Assembly: GCA_036389105.1 (NCBI GenBank)
Contig: DASVQK010000014.1
Coordinates: 1 to 16,520 of the forward strand
Direction: 5' to 3'
DNA length: 16,520 nucleotides
From: AC-37 sp036389105
GTDB taxonomy: Bacteria > Actinomycetota > Thermoleophilia > Solirubrobacterales > Thermoleophilaceae
This document shows positions 1 to 4,973 of the stretch, one piece after another. Below the pieces are notes generated by a model. It was not told the DNA's origin. It did not search any database and was given only the letters and a program-made list of their open reading frames with translations. The translations under genes and the position numbers were made by a program. The stretch's first letter is position 1. Every line of letters begins with the position of its first letter.

Positions 1-38
1 CTCAGCGAACCGGTACTAATGCTCCGAGGGCTTGACGG
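1..38 (+). rRNA. rrl: 23S rRNA, 3' end (partial)
   Basis: The first bases contain the near-universal 3' end of 23S rRNA: CCGGTACTAAT (10-20) followed by CCGAGGGCTTGAC (24-36). The rest of the gene lies to the left of the window. The exact 3' end is set by analogy with other bacteria, so it may be off by a few bases. The strand is the same as the 5S gene that follows, so this is the end of an rRNA operon. Confidence 0.93.
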
Positions 39-53
39 ATGATTTTCCGATAC

Positions 54-103
54 CCGCCTTGCAGGCGGTCAGCTGTGCGGTTTTGAAGGCCCGGCGACGG
101 GCC
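54..103 (+). other. 23S-5S spacer with two hairpins
   Basis: The 80-nt spacer between 23S and 5S contains two perfect stems. The first is CCGCCT/AGGCGG (54-59 with 63-68). The second is GGCCCG/CGGGCC (88-93 with 98-103) closed by a GCGA loop, a GNRA-type tetraloop. Between them lies GTGCGGTTTTGAAGG, which resembles the motif found before 5S genes in many bacteria. The likely role is folding or processing of the rRNA precursor. The hairpins are seen directly; the role is inferred. Confidence 0.5.
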
Positions 104-118
104 ACCGGTCTCGCAAGA

Positions 119-236
119 TCTCGGTGGTCATAGCGAGGGGGATACACCTCTTCCCATTCCGAACAGAGCAGTTAAGCCCCTCAGCGCCGATGGTACTTGG
201 CTCGCAAGGGCCTGGGAGAGTAGGTCGCCGCCGGTT
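119..236 (+). rRNA. rrf: 5S rRNA
   Basis: This is a complete 5S rRNA of about 117 nt. It carries the conserved core CCCATTCCGAACAG (153-166), AGTTAAGCCC (170-179) and GGGAGAGTAGG (214-224). The terminal helix I can be drawn between CGGTGG (122-127) and CCGCCG (228-233, one G-U pair), which fixes the ends to within one or two bases. It lies about 80 nt after the 23S end, the normal 23S-5S order. Confidence 0.95.
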
Positions 237-248
237 AATTGAGCATCA

Positions 249-276
249 GACGGGCCGTCCGAGCGGGCGGCCCGTC
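249..276 (+). terminator. rRNA operon terminator hairpin
   Basis: A perfect 9-bp stem, GACGGGCCG (249-257) with CGGCCCGTC (268-276), encloses a 10-nt loop and starts about 13 nt after the 5S. There is no T-tract after it, as is usual for actinobacterial hairpin terminators. Its place directly after the last rRNA gene, and before the promoter of the next gene, supports a terminator role. Confidence 0.7.
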
Positions 277-309
277 GTGCGTCGTGGCCCGGCCCGCCGC
301 GCCGCCTCA

Positions 310-315
310 TAGACT
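310..315 (+). promoter_or_regulatory. -10 box TAGACT, leaderless start
   Basis: TAGACT fits the actinobacterial -10 consensus TANNNT. It ends 7 nt before the GTG at 323, so transcription would start at or next to the start codon. No Shine-Dalgarno sequence precedes that GTG. No good -35 element is visible. Confidence 0.55.
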
Positions 316-322
316 CGGCCCC

Positions 323-703
323 GTGTCGACCGTCGCAATCGTCGCAATCGTGATCGGGGCGATCCTGCTGCTGCTCTTCGTGGGCGGCTACGTCGGCGCG
401 CGGCGCCGCATCGCACGTCCCCAGACCGGGGATCGCATCGCGGCGGCCGACCGCGCCCTCGAGCAGGCGCGCGCCAGCGACCGCGGCTGGGACCGCGAGG
501 CGATGGCCGACGTCGTGGTCCAGGCGCTGAATGCCGAGCGCCCCGACTTCGAGTGGTCGAAGATCGAGCTCGTGCTGGTGGACGACCGGCCGGGCGTGGC
601 CGAGGACCACGCCGTGATGGCGGCCTCGGGTCCAAGCGGGTCCCTGAAGGTATCCCTCGCGCGAAGCGAGGCCGGCGACTGGTTCGCCGAGCCGATCGGC
701 TGA
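323..703 (+). CDS. small membrane-anchored protein of unknown function
   Basis: I do not recognise the family. The 126-aa product starts with a single strong hydrophobic helix (about residues 4-25, rich in Ile, Val and Leu) followed by an arginine cluster (RRR at 27-29), which suggests an N-out, C-in anchor. The rest is a small soluble domain with an acidic/Ala-rich helix (about 38-72) and a strand-rich end around DFEWSKIELVLVDD. I chose GTG at 323 because a TANNNT box lies 7 nt upstream. A start at 239 would place the rRNA terminator hairpin inside the coding region. It has no ribosome binding site, so leaderless translation is likely. The next gene starts 10 nt after the stop on the same strand, so the two may be co-transcribed. 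Confidence 0.7.
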   Translation: MSTVAIVAIVIGAILLLLFVGGYVGARRRIARPQTGDRIAAADRALEQARASDRGWDREAMADVVVQALNAERPDFEWSKIELVLVDDRPGVAEDHAVMAASGPSGSLKVSLARSEAGDWFAEPIG

Positions 704-713
704 CCCACCGCGA

Positions 714-1292
714 GTGGCGGCAGCCGAGGCATCGGAGCTCATCCACGGCTTCCGGCCGGAGGGCCCGCTCGAGACGGCGCTCAGCCACCAGCCCGAGCTG
801 CTCGAGGGCCTGGCGTGGGGAAAGCCCCGCAAGGCGCACCCCGAGGGCTCCGTGGGCGCCCACGTGTCGCAGCTCCTGCTGGTGATCGACTCCGAGCACG
901 AGCGTGGCGAGCGCCGTGAGCTGCTGCGCCTGATCTCGATCGTCCACGACTCGTTCAAGTACCAGGTCCAGAACCTCCGGCCGCGGACCGGCGAGAACCA
1001 CCACGCGATGCGCGCCCGCCGATTCGCGGAACGCTTCACCGGCGACGAGCGGGTGCTGGCCACAATCGAGCTGCACGACCGCCCCTACGGGATCTGGCGC
1101 AGCATGAAGCGCAAGGGCCGCCTCGACCCCCACGCGCTCGACGCCATGCTCGAGCGGATCCCCGACCTGGAGCTGTTCCTGCGCTTCGTGGAGATCGACG
1201 GGTCGAGCGAGGCGAAGAACCCGGAGCCGGTGCGCTGGTTCCGCGAGCAGCTCCGCGAGCGCGGCTTGATCGAGCGCTCCGACGCCGCCTAG
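714..1292 (+). CDS. HD-domain protein (putative phosphohydrolase)
   Basis: This 192-aa protein has the spaced His/Asp pattern of an HD-superfamily metal-dependent phosphohydrolase: H50 (GAHVSQLL), H78-D79 (IVHDSFKY), H96-H97 (ENHHAMRARRF) and H121-D122 (IELHDRPYG). HD proteins typically hydrolyse phosphoesters of nucleotides using one or two bound metals; the substrate here cannot be told. It begins with GTG 10 nt after the membrane protein gene, without a clear ribosome binding site, so it may depend on the upstream gene. No membrane segment or signal peptide is visible. Its stop lies inside the palindrome CCTAGCTAGG (1288-1297), and it converges on the minus-strand gene ending at 1311. The family is supported by residue pattern only, so the functional call is general. 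Confidence 0.75.
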   Translation: MAAAEASELIHGFRPEGPLETALSHQPELLEGLAWGKPRKAHPEGSVGAHVSQLLLVIDSEHERGERRELLRLISIVHDSFKYQVQNLRPRTGENHHAMRARRFAERFTGDERVLATIELHDRPYGIWRSMKRKGRLDPHALDAMLERIPDLELFLRFVEIDGSSEAKNPEPVRWFREQLRERGLIERSDAA

Positions 1293-1310
1293 CTAGGACG
1301 GACCAGGAGC

Positions 1311-1733
1311 CTACGGCCGGGCATGCGGCCGCCGCGGGCCGAGGCACGGCTGCGGCGCCGCCTCGACCGACCCGCCGCGCTTGCGCACCGCGGGCGTGGC
1401 GACGACCAGAACGGGCTGAGCCGCTCGCGGCACGGGCCGAGGCGCGTCCGCCGCGACACCGCCCGCCGCGCGCCGTCCCGCGGGCGTCGCCGCGGGCAGG
1501 CGGCGAGGCAGCTGCGTTGGGGAGGCCGCAGGCGCGGGACGGCGCGGCGGGGCGAACGAGGCGGCCGCGGCCGGAGCCGGCGGCCGGACGCCGCGGCGCG
1601 GACGGTGGGCGATGGGGGAGGTGGGTCCGTCGGGCCCCTCGACGCCGTACTCGCCGAGCGTGGCGAACTCGACCATGCGGTCCGCCGCCCGGATGAGGGC
1701 GTGGCGCGTACGGTCTCGGAAAGAGGGGAACAT
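1311..1733 (-). CDS. proline/alanine-rich hypothetical protein
   Basis: I do not recognise this 140-aa protein. Residues 1-32 look like an ordered, amphipathic helical segment (FRDRTRHALIRAADRMVEF, then ATLGEYGVE). From about residue 36 the protein becomes a Pro/Ala/Arg-rich, probably disordered tail. It is probably coding: in this frame roughly nine of ten codons end in G or C right through the tail, there is one ATG start, and a TANNNT box (TAGCTT on the minus strand) sits 9 nt upstream. No ribosome binding site is visible. It is divergent from the thioesterase gene (85 nt between starts, holding an inverted repeat) and convergent with the HD gene. It fills a region that otherwise has no gene. 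GC-rich non-coding DNA can also give Pro/Ala/Arg-rich frames, so some doubt remains. Confidence 0.55.
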   Translation of the reverse strand: MFPSFRDRTRHALIRAADRMVEFATLGEYGVEGPDGPTSPIAHRPRRGVRPPAPAAAASFAPPRRPAPAASPTQLPRRLPAATPAGRRAAGGVAADAPRPVPRAAQPVLVVATPAVRKRGGSVEAAPQPCLGPRRPHARP

Positions 1734-1742
1734 GCGTTCGCA

Positions 1743-1748
1743 AAGCTA
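1743..1748 (-). promoter_or_regulatory. -10 box TAGCTT for the proline-rich gene
   Basis: Read on the minus strand, TAGCTT matches TANNNT and lies 9 nt before the ATG ending at 1733. This gives a transcript with a leader of zero to two nt. Confidence 0.4.
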
Positions 1749-1777
1749 CGGTGGGGGCCGGACGGAACGGGCCCGGT

Positions 1778-1795
1778 CTGCAAGACCTCTTGCAG
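1778..1795. promoter_or_regulatory. perfect inverted repeat, candidate operator
   Basis: CTGCAAGA-CC-TCTTGCAG is a perfect 8-bp dyad with a 2-bp centre. It lies between two divergent genes, where it would overlap the -35 region of the thioesterase promoter and sit upstream of the minus-strand promoter. The 2-bp spacing is too tight for an RNA hairpin loop, so a binding site for a dimeric regulator is more likely. No regulator gene is nearby. Confidence 0.45.
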
Positions 1796-1804
1796 GGGCT
1801 CCAA

Positions 1805-1810
1805 TAGGCT
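1805..1810 (+). promoter_or_regulatory. -10 box TAGGCT, leaderless thioesterase start
   Basis: TAGGCT matches TANNNT and ends exactly 7 nt before the ATG at 1818, with no ribosome binding site between. This predicts a leaderless mRNA. Confidence 0.6.
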
Positions 1811-1817
1811 CACCGCG

Positions 1818-2246
1818 ATGGCCCGGACGTTCACGCACAGCATCCGTGTCCGCTACGGGGAATGCGACCCGCAGCAGGTCGTCTTCAACGCCCACTGGCT
1901 CGCGTACTTCGACGTCGTCCTGACCGAGCTCTGGCGCGCGGTCCTGGGCGGCTACCAGGCGATGATCGACTCCGGCCTGGACATGGTCGTGGCCGAGGCC
2001 AACGTCCGCTACCTGGGCCCGGCCGGCTTCGACGACGTCGTCGACTTCGAGCTGTCGGTCACCCGCCTCGGCCGGACCGCGCTGGGGACCCGCATCGCGG
2101 CGAGCGTCGACGGCCGGCCCGTGGTGGAGGGCGCCATGCGCCACGTCTTCATCGAGCCGGCCACGAAGGCGAAGAAGCCGATGCCGGACAGCATCCGCGA
2201 GGCGCTGACGCCGCTCCTGGCGGAGGGCGAGCCCGCGCCCGCCTGA
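1818..2246 (+). CDS. YbgC-like acyl-CoA thioesterase (4HBT hotdog fold)
   Basis: This 142-aa protein has the length and signature of single-domain 4-hydroxybenzoyl-CoA/YbgC-type thioesterases. The N-terminal strand VRYGECDPQQVV carries the likely catalytic Asp (D17), followed by FNAHWLAYFD on the long hotdog helix. A later region (VEANVRYLGPAGFDDVVDF) matches the strand where family members place substrates. The family hydrolyses short or aromatic acyl-CoA thioesters as homo-tetramers in the cytoplasm; the substrate here is unknown. The start was set at 1818 because a TANNNT box lies 7 nt upstream. The open frame runs further upstream, but that part overlaps the divergent gene and has no family similarity. 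It converges on the dehydrogenase-like gene, with 23 nt between the two stops. Confidence 0.85.
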   Translation: MARTFTHSIRVRYGECDPQQVVFNAHWLAYFDVVLTELWRAVLGGYQAMIDSGLDMVVAEANVRYLGPAGFDDVVDFELSVTRLGRTALGTRIAASVDGRPVVEGAMRHVFIEPATKAKKPMPDSIREALTPLLAEGEPAPA

Positions 2247-2269
2247 CCGCCCGCGCGACGGCGCCGCCC

Positions 2270-3370
2270 CTAGACGCTCGACCCCAGCGACGACCAGATG
2301 TCGATCTTCGTGCGCACGCGCGAGACCACCTCGTCCACGACCTCGCTGGTGGTCGAGGCGCCGGCCAGGTCGGGCGTGCGAACGCCGGTGGCGCTGGCCT
2401 CCAGCACCGACTCGTACACGGCGCGCGACGCCAGCTCCGCCTCGGCCGAGCCGCGCACGCCGACGTAGTGCAGCAGCGCCGCGACGGCCATCACCATCGC
2501 CATCGGGTTGGCGATGTTCTTGCCGAGCAGCGCTGGCGCCGTTCCGTGCGGTGCCTCGGTCATCACCGCCCGGACCTCGTACGCGTCGTCCAGGGAGAGC
2601 ACCACCGACTCCGCCCCCGCGATCGAGCCGAACAGCGGCAGCACGAAATCCGACAGGCAGTCGCCGTCGCGGTTGAGCGCCGGGATCACGAGCGGCGCGT
2701 CCGCCGCGCCCGACACCAGCCCCGCGTACGTCGCGTCGATCAGCACCGGGTGGTACGGCACCTCGGGGTGCCGCTCGGACGCCGCGTCGAGCTCCTCCTT
2801 GAGCATCCCCTCGTACACGGGCGACACGGTCCACTTGGGCCCGCCGTACACGCGCCCGTGGATCTTGCGCGCGGTGCGGAAGCTGTGCTCGGCCACGGCC
2901 CGGCACACGCCGCGCGAGATCCGCTCGGTGCGGAAGGCGACCTCGTCCTCGCCGTCCCGCTCGCGCCACTGCTTGGCGCCGTAGGCGTCGCCCACCGCCA
3001 TCCGGCAGACCGAGATCGGGTAGTGGACGCCGGCCACGGGCGTTACCCCGGGAATCCGCCGGCCCGTCCTGATGATCACCTTGCCGTCCAGCTCCTCGCG
3101 CAGGATGCGGTTGGGGCTGCCGACGTCCTCGGCGCCCTCGGGCGTCACGGTGGCCGCCTTGATGCCGAAGCCCGACTCGCGCATCGCGCGGCCGGCGGCG
3201 GTCACCACCTCGTTGGCGGTCCTGCGGCGGTTGGCCAGCGACAGGTCGTAGTGCTCGAGCCGCACGTGGACGCCGGTCAATGCCGGGTCGAGCACGCGCA
3301 GCGACTGGTCGAGCAGCTCCTGACCCGTCTCGTCGCCCTCCATGACGATAATCCGCACCGCGTCGGCCAC
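2270..3370 (-). CDS. isocitrate/isopropylmalate dehydrogenase-family protein (divergent)
   Basis: The 366-aa product matches the beta-decarboxylating dehydrogenase family. It most resembles the eukaryotic-type NADP-isocitrate dehydrogenase branch. Visible elements are EGDETGQELL (11-20), SPNRILREEL (85-94, cf. SPNGTIRNIL), CRMAVGDAY (122-130, keeping the substrate Arg and Tyr), VLIDATYAGLV (209-219, cf. RLIDDMVA), DGDCLSD (235-241, metal-binding Asp region) and EAPHGT (272-277, cofactor loop). The stretch where the catalytic Lys is expected reads TVSPVYEGMLK (181-191), with no Lys at that point. It may therefore have altered or lost activity. A family member acting on a related 2-hydroxyacid is possible. 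The GTG start at 3370 follows a TAGAGT box by 8 nt. It is divergent from the zinc-module gene, with only 17 bp between start codons. Confidence 0.75.
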   Translation of the reverse strand: MADAVRIIVMEGDETGQELLDQSLRVLDPALTGVHVRLEHYDLSLANRRRTANEVVTAAGRAMRESGFGIKAATVTPEGAEDVGSPNRILREELDGKVIIRTGRRIPGVTPVAGVHYPISVCRMAVGDAYGAKQWRERDGEDEVAFRTERISRGVCRAVAEHSFRTARKIHGRVYGGPKWTVSPVYEGMLKEELDAASERHPEVPYHPVLIDATYAGLVSGAADAPLVIPALNRDGDCLSDFVLPLFGSIAGAESVVLSLDDAYEVRAVMTEAPHGTAPALLGKNIANPMAMVMAVAALLHYVGVRGSAEAELASRAVYESVLEASATGVRTPDLAGASTTSEVVDEVVSRVRTKIDIWSSLGSSV

Positions 3371-3378
3371 GACGGCTG

Positions 3379-3384
3379 ACTCTA
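3379..3384 (-). promoter_or_regulatory. -10 box TAGAGT for the dehydrogenase-like gene
   Basis: On the minus strand TAGAGT matches TANNNT and lies 8 nt before the GTG ending at 3370, predicting a leaderless message. It occupies the 17-bp gap between two divergent start codons. Confidence 0.5.
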
Positions 3385-3387
3385 CCC

Positions 3388-3744
3388 ATGCCGAGGCCCG
3401 ACGAGACCAGCCCCGCCGCCGTTCCCTGCACGTGGTGCGGGGAGTCCGTCGAGCGCGACGACGGCTTCCGCCTGAGCGAGGCGCCGGGCGAGCGCGGCGC
3501 GGCCTTCTGCCGGCTCGAGCACGTCGTGCCGTGGGCGATCCAGGGCGCTCACTGGGAGCCCGGCGCCCCGCGCGAGCCGGGCGGCCTGGCGGACTCGATC
3601 GACGCCTGCGCGCGCTGCGACGAGGCGCTCGGAGACGTGCACCTCGTGCTGGTCCGCCATCGCGGCGACCACCGGATCCCGGACGGGTTCTGCTCCGTCG
3701 ACCACCTGCGCGAGTGGGCGCAGGCGGGCGGGCGCTACGCCTGA
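3388..3744 (+). CDS. small protein with two CxxC...CxxxH zinc-binding modules
   Basis: I do not recognise a named family. The 118-aa protein contains two copies of one motif. The first is C14-x2-C17, 23 residues, then FC41-x3-H45. The second is C74-x2-C77, 24 residues, then FC102-x3-H106. Each repeat has Phe before the third ligand and an acidic residue before the His (FCRLEH, FCSVDH). This looks like an FCS/TRASH-type treble-clef finger with His in place of the last Cys, so two structural zinc sites are expected. Possible roles are nucleic-acid or protein binding. ATG at 3388 was chosen as the first start of the frame; no promoter or ribosome binding site is obvious, and the start is 17 bp from the divergent gene. 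The membrane protein gene follows by 15 nt on the same strand. Confidence 0.75.
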   Translation: MPRPDETSPAAVPCTWCGESVERDDGFRLSEAPGERGAAFCRLEHVVPWAIQGAHWEPGAPREPGGLADSIDACARCDEALGDVHLVLVRHRGDHRIPDGFCSVDHLREWAQAGGRYA

Positions 3745-3759
3745 CGACCGGAGCCGGCG

Positions 3760-4248
3760 ATGACCGCCCTGGCCCAGGGCGGCGGCGAGGCGGCGCTCGA
3801 CCGTCCGGCCGAGGTCGCGCTGGCGGCGGCCACCGTGCTGGCGCTGGTTGCCGTGGCCGGCTCGCTCGCCACCCTGCTGCGCGCCGGCGGGCGGAGCGCC
3901 GACCGCTCCCGGCTGACGCCGGCGCTGGTCGTCCTCACCGGTGGCGCGGCGGTCACCTTCGCCGCCTACCTGGCGTTCGAGTTCCGCTGCCGCGGCAGCG
4001 CCTGCGAGCGCGGGGCGGGGGACGGCCTGCTGGGCTTCCACCACTGGTGGCGCGCGCACGACTCGTGGCAGTGGAGCGGTCAGCTGCTCCTGGCCAGCGT
4101 GGCGCTGGTCGCGGCCGGCGCGGCGCTGTGGCTGGGAGCGCGGGACAGCCGCCGCAAGAGCGCCCCGCTGTGGGCGGCCCGCCTGCTGTATGCCGGCTGG
4201 GTGCTGCTGGTCTTCCTGCCCGTGCTCTACGAGCTCGTGACCGGCTAG
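3760..4248 (+). CDS. four-helix integral membrane protein
   Basis: I do not recognise the family. The 162-aa protein has four hydrophobic segments (about residues 20-40, 53-74, 107-126 and 137-160). The loops after helices 1 and 3 are arginine-rich (RAGGRSADRSR; ARDSRRK), so by the positive-inside rule they are cytoplasmic and both termini plus the middle loop face outward. That outer loop (about 75-106) is unusual: it holds two Cys (77 and 82, CRGSAC) and a His/Trp-rich stretch HHWWRAHDSWQW (94-105), which could form a disulfide and a metal or haem site. CGGAG (3749-3753) precedes the ATG by 6 nt as ribosome binding site. It follows the zinc-module gene by 15 nt, and its stop codon overlaps that of the convergent HD gene. 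Confidence 0.75.
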   Translation: MTALAQGGGEAALDRPAEVALAAATVLALVAVAGSLATLLRAGGRSADRSRLTPALVVLTGGAAVTFAAYLAFEFRCRGSACERGAGDGLLGFHHWWRAHDSWQWSGQLLLASVALVAAGAALWLGARDSRRKSAPLWAARLLYAGWVLLVFLPVLYELVTG

Positions 4249-4823
4249 CTGTCCGAAGCCTGGCCGTCCAGCCCGAGCTCGGCGGAGTTCTCCTCCATCG
4301 CGGCGATCACGCGCGCGAGGTGGTCGTCGAAGTCAACGCCCAGGTCCTCGGCGCCCACGCGCACCTCGTCGCGGTTGACGGCGGCGGCGAAGCTCGGCTG
4401 CTTGAGCTTCTTCTTGACCGACTTCGGCGTCATCCCGTGGATGCCCGTGGGACGCACCAGCGCGCATGCCGCGATGAAGCCCGACAGCTCGTCGACCGCG
4501 TACAGCGCCTTGGCCATGCGCGTCTCGCGCGGCACGCCCAGGAACTCGGCGTGGCCGGCCACCGCGTCCACCACCTCCTCCGGGTAGCCCAGCCGGCGCA
4601 GCTCCTCGAGCGCCATGCGCGGGTGGCCGGTCTCCAGGTCCGGATAGCGCTCGTAGTCGAGGTCGTGGACGATGCCGGTGACCGCCCACAGCTCCTCGTC
4701 CTCGCCGTACTCGCGGGCGTACGCGCGCATCGCGGCCTCCACGCCCAGCACGTGCTTGCGCAGCGAGTCCGACTCCGTCCATTCGCAGAACAGCTGCCAG
4801 GCCTGGTCGCGTGAGACGCTCAC
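4245..4823 (-). CDS. HD-domain metal-dependent hydrolase (HDIG-like)
   Basis: This 192-aa protein has a clear HD-superfamily core: H24 (RKHVLGVEA), H53-D54 (IVHDLDYERYPD), H67 (GHPRMALEEL), H91 (AVAGHAEF) and D111 (YAVDELSGFI). The spacing resembles small HDIG-type hydrolases of about 190 aa that act on unknown phosphorylated substrates in the cytoplasm. The frame stays open far upstream, but that part runs antisense to murA. GTG at 4823 was chosen because it begins the family-like sequence and has a TACGGT box 6 nt upstream. The start lies inside a GCGTGAG-ACG-CTCACGC dyad (4809-4825). Its stop shares the CTAG tetranucleotide with the convergent membrane protein gene. It is divergent from murA. 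It is not closely similar to the other HD protein at 714-1292. Confidence 0.85.
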   Translation of the reverse strand: MSVSRDQAWQLFCEWTESDSLRKHVLGVEAAMRAYAREYGEDEELWAVTGIVHDLDYERYPDLETGHPRMALEELRRLGYPEEVVDAVAGHAEFLGVPRETRMAKALYAVDELSGFIAACALVRPTGIHGMTPKSVKKKLKQPSFAAAVNRDEVRVGAEDLGVDFDDHLARVIAAMEENSAELGLDGQASDS

Positions 4824-4829
4824 GCGCCA

Positions 4830-4835
4830 ACCGTA
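4830..4835 (-). promoter_or_regulatory. -10 box TACGGT for the HD hydrolase
   Basis: On the minus strand TACGGT matches TANNNT and ends 6 nt before the GTG ending at 4823, consistent with a leaderless transcript. Confidence 0.45.
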
Positions 4836-4900
4836 TCGAGCGCGTCCGGGGGGCAGGGAATACTGCCTGGCGGACGAATGGCTGGTCACATGCGCTTCGG

Positions 4901-4906
4901 TACGCT
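4901..4906 (+). promoter_or_regulatory. putative -10 box TACGCT for murA
   Basis: TACGCT matches TANNNT. Transcription would start near 4913, leaving a leader of about 60 nt before the murA ATG at 4974. No convincing -35 element or leader structure is visible. If real, this may also serve the histidine genes downstream. Confidence 0.35.
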
Positions 4907-4973
4907 TGCCCCGCCGCTCGACAGCCTGCGGGTTGAGGCCACGCGCCCCACCGAGTCGGCTGAGGCATCCCGG

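Noticed and set aside
124..312. Plus-strand open frame of 62 codons
   Set aside because: It runs through the 5S rRNA and the terminator hairpin and has no protein-like features.
239..322. Longer N-terminus for the small membrane protein
   Set aside because: It would include the rRNA terminator hairpin; the GTG at 323 has a -10 box 7 nt upstream and directly begins the membrane helix.
237..322. A tRNA gene after the 5S
   Set aside because: No cloverleaf, T-loop motif (GGTTCGANTCC) or acceptor stem could be found; the space holds the terminator and a promoter.
128..1133. Two long minus-strand frames opposite the first two plus genes
   Set aside because: They are Arg/Pro/His-rich mirror frames of GC-rich coding DNA with no recognisable motifs.
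1323..1817. Long N-terminal extension of the thioesterase
   Set aside because: Arg/Gly-rich sequence antisense to the proline-rich gene; family similarity starts at residue 1 of the 1818 start.
1746..3431. Long minus-strand frame of 561 codons and its plus-strand counterpart at 1862-3379
   Set aside because: Both are out-of-frame shadows over the thioesterase and dehydrogenase-like genes, which have clear motifs in other frames.
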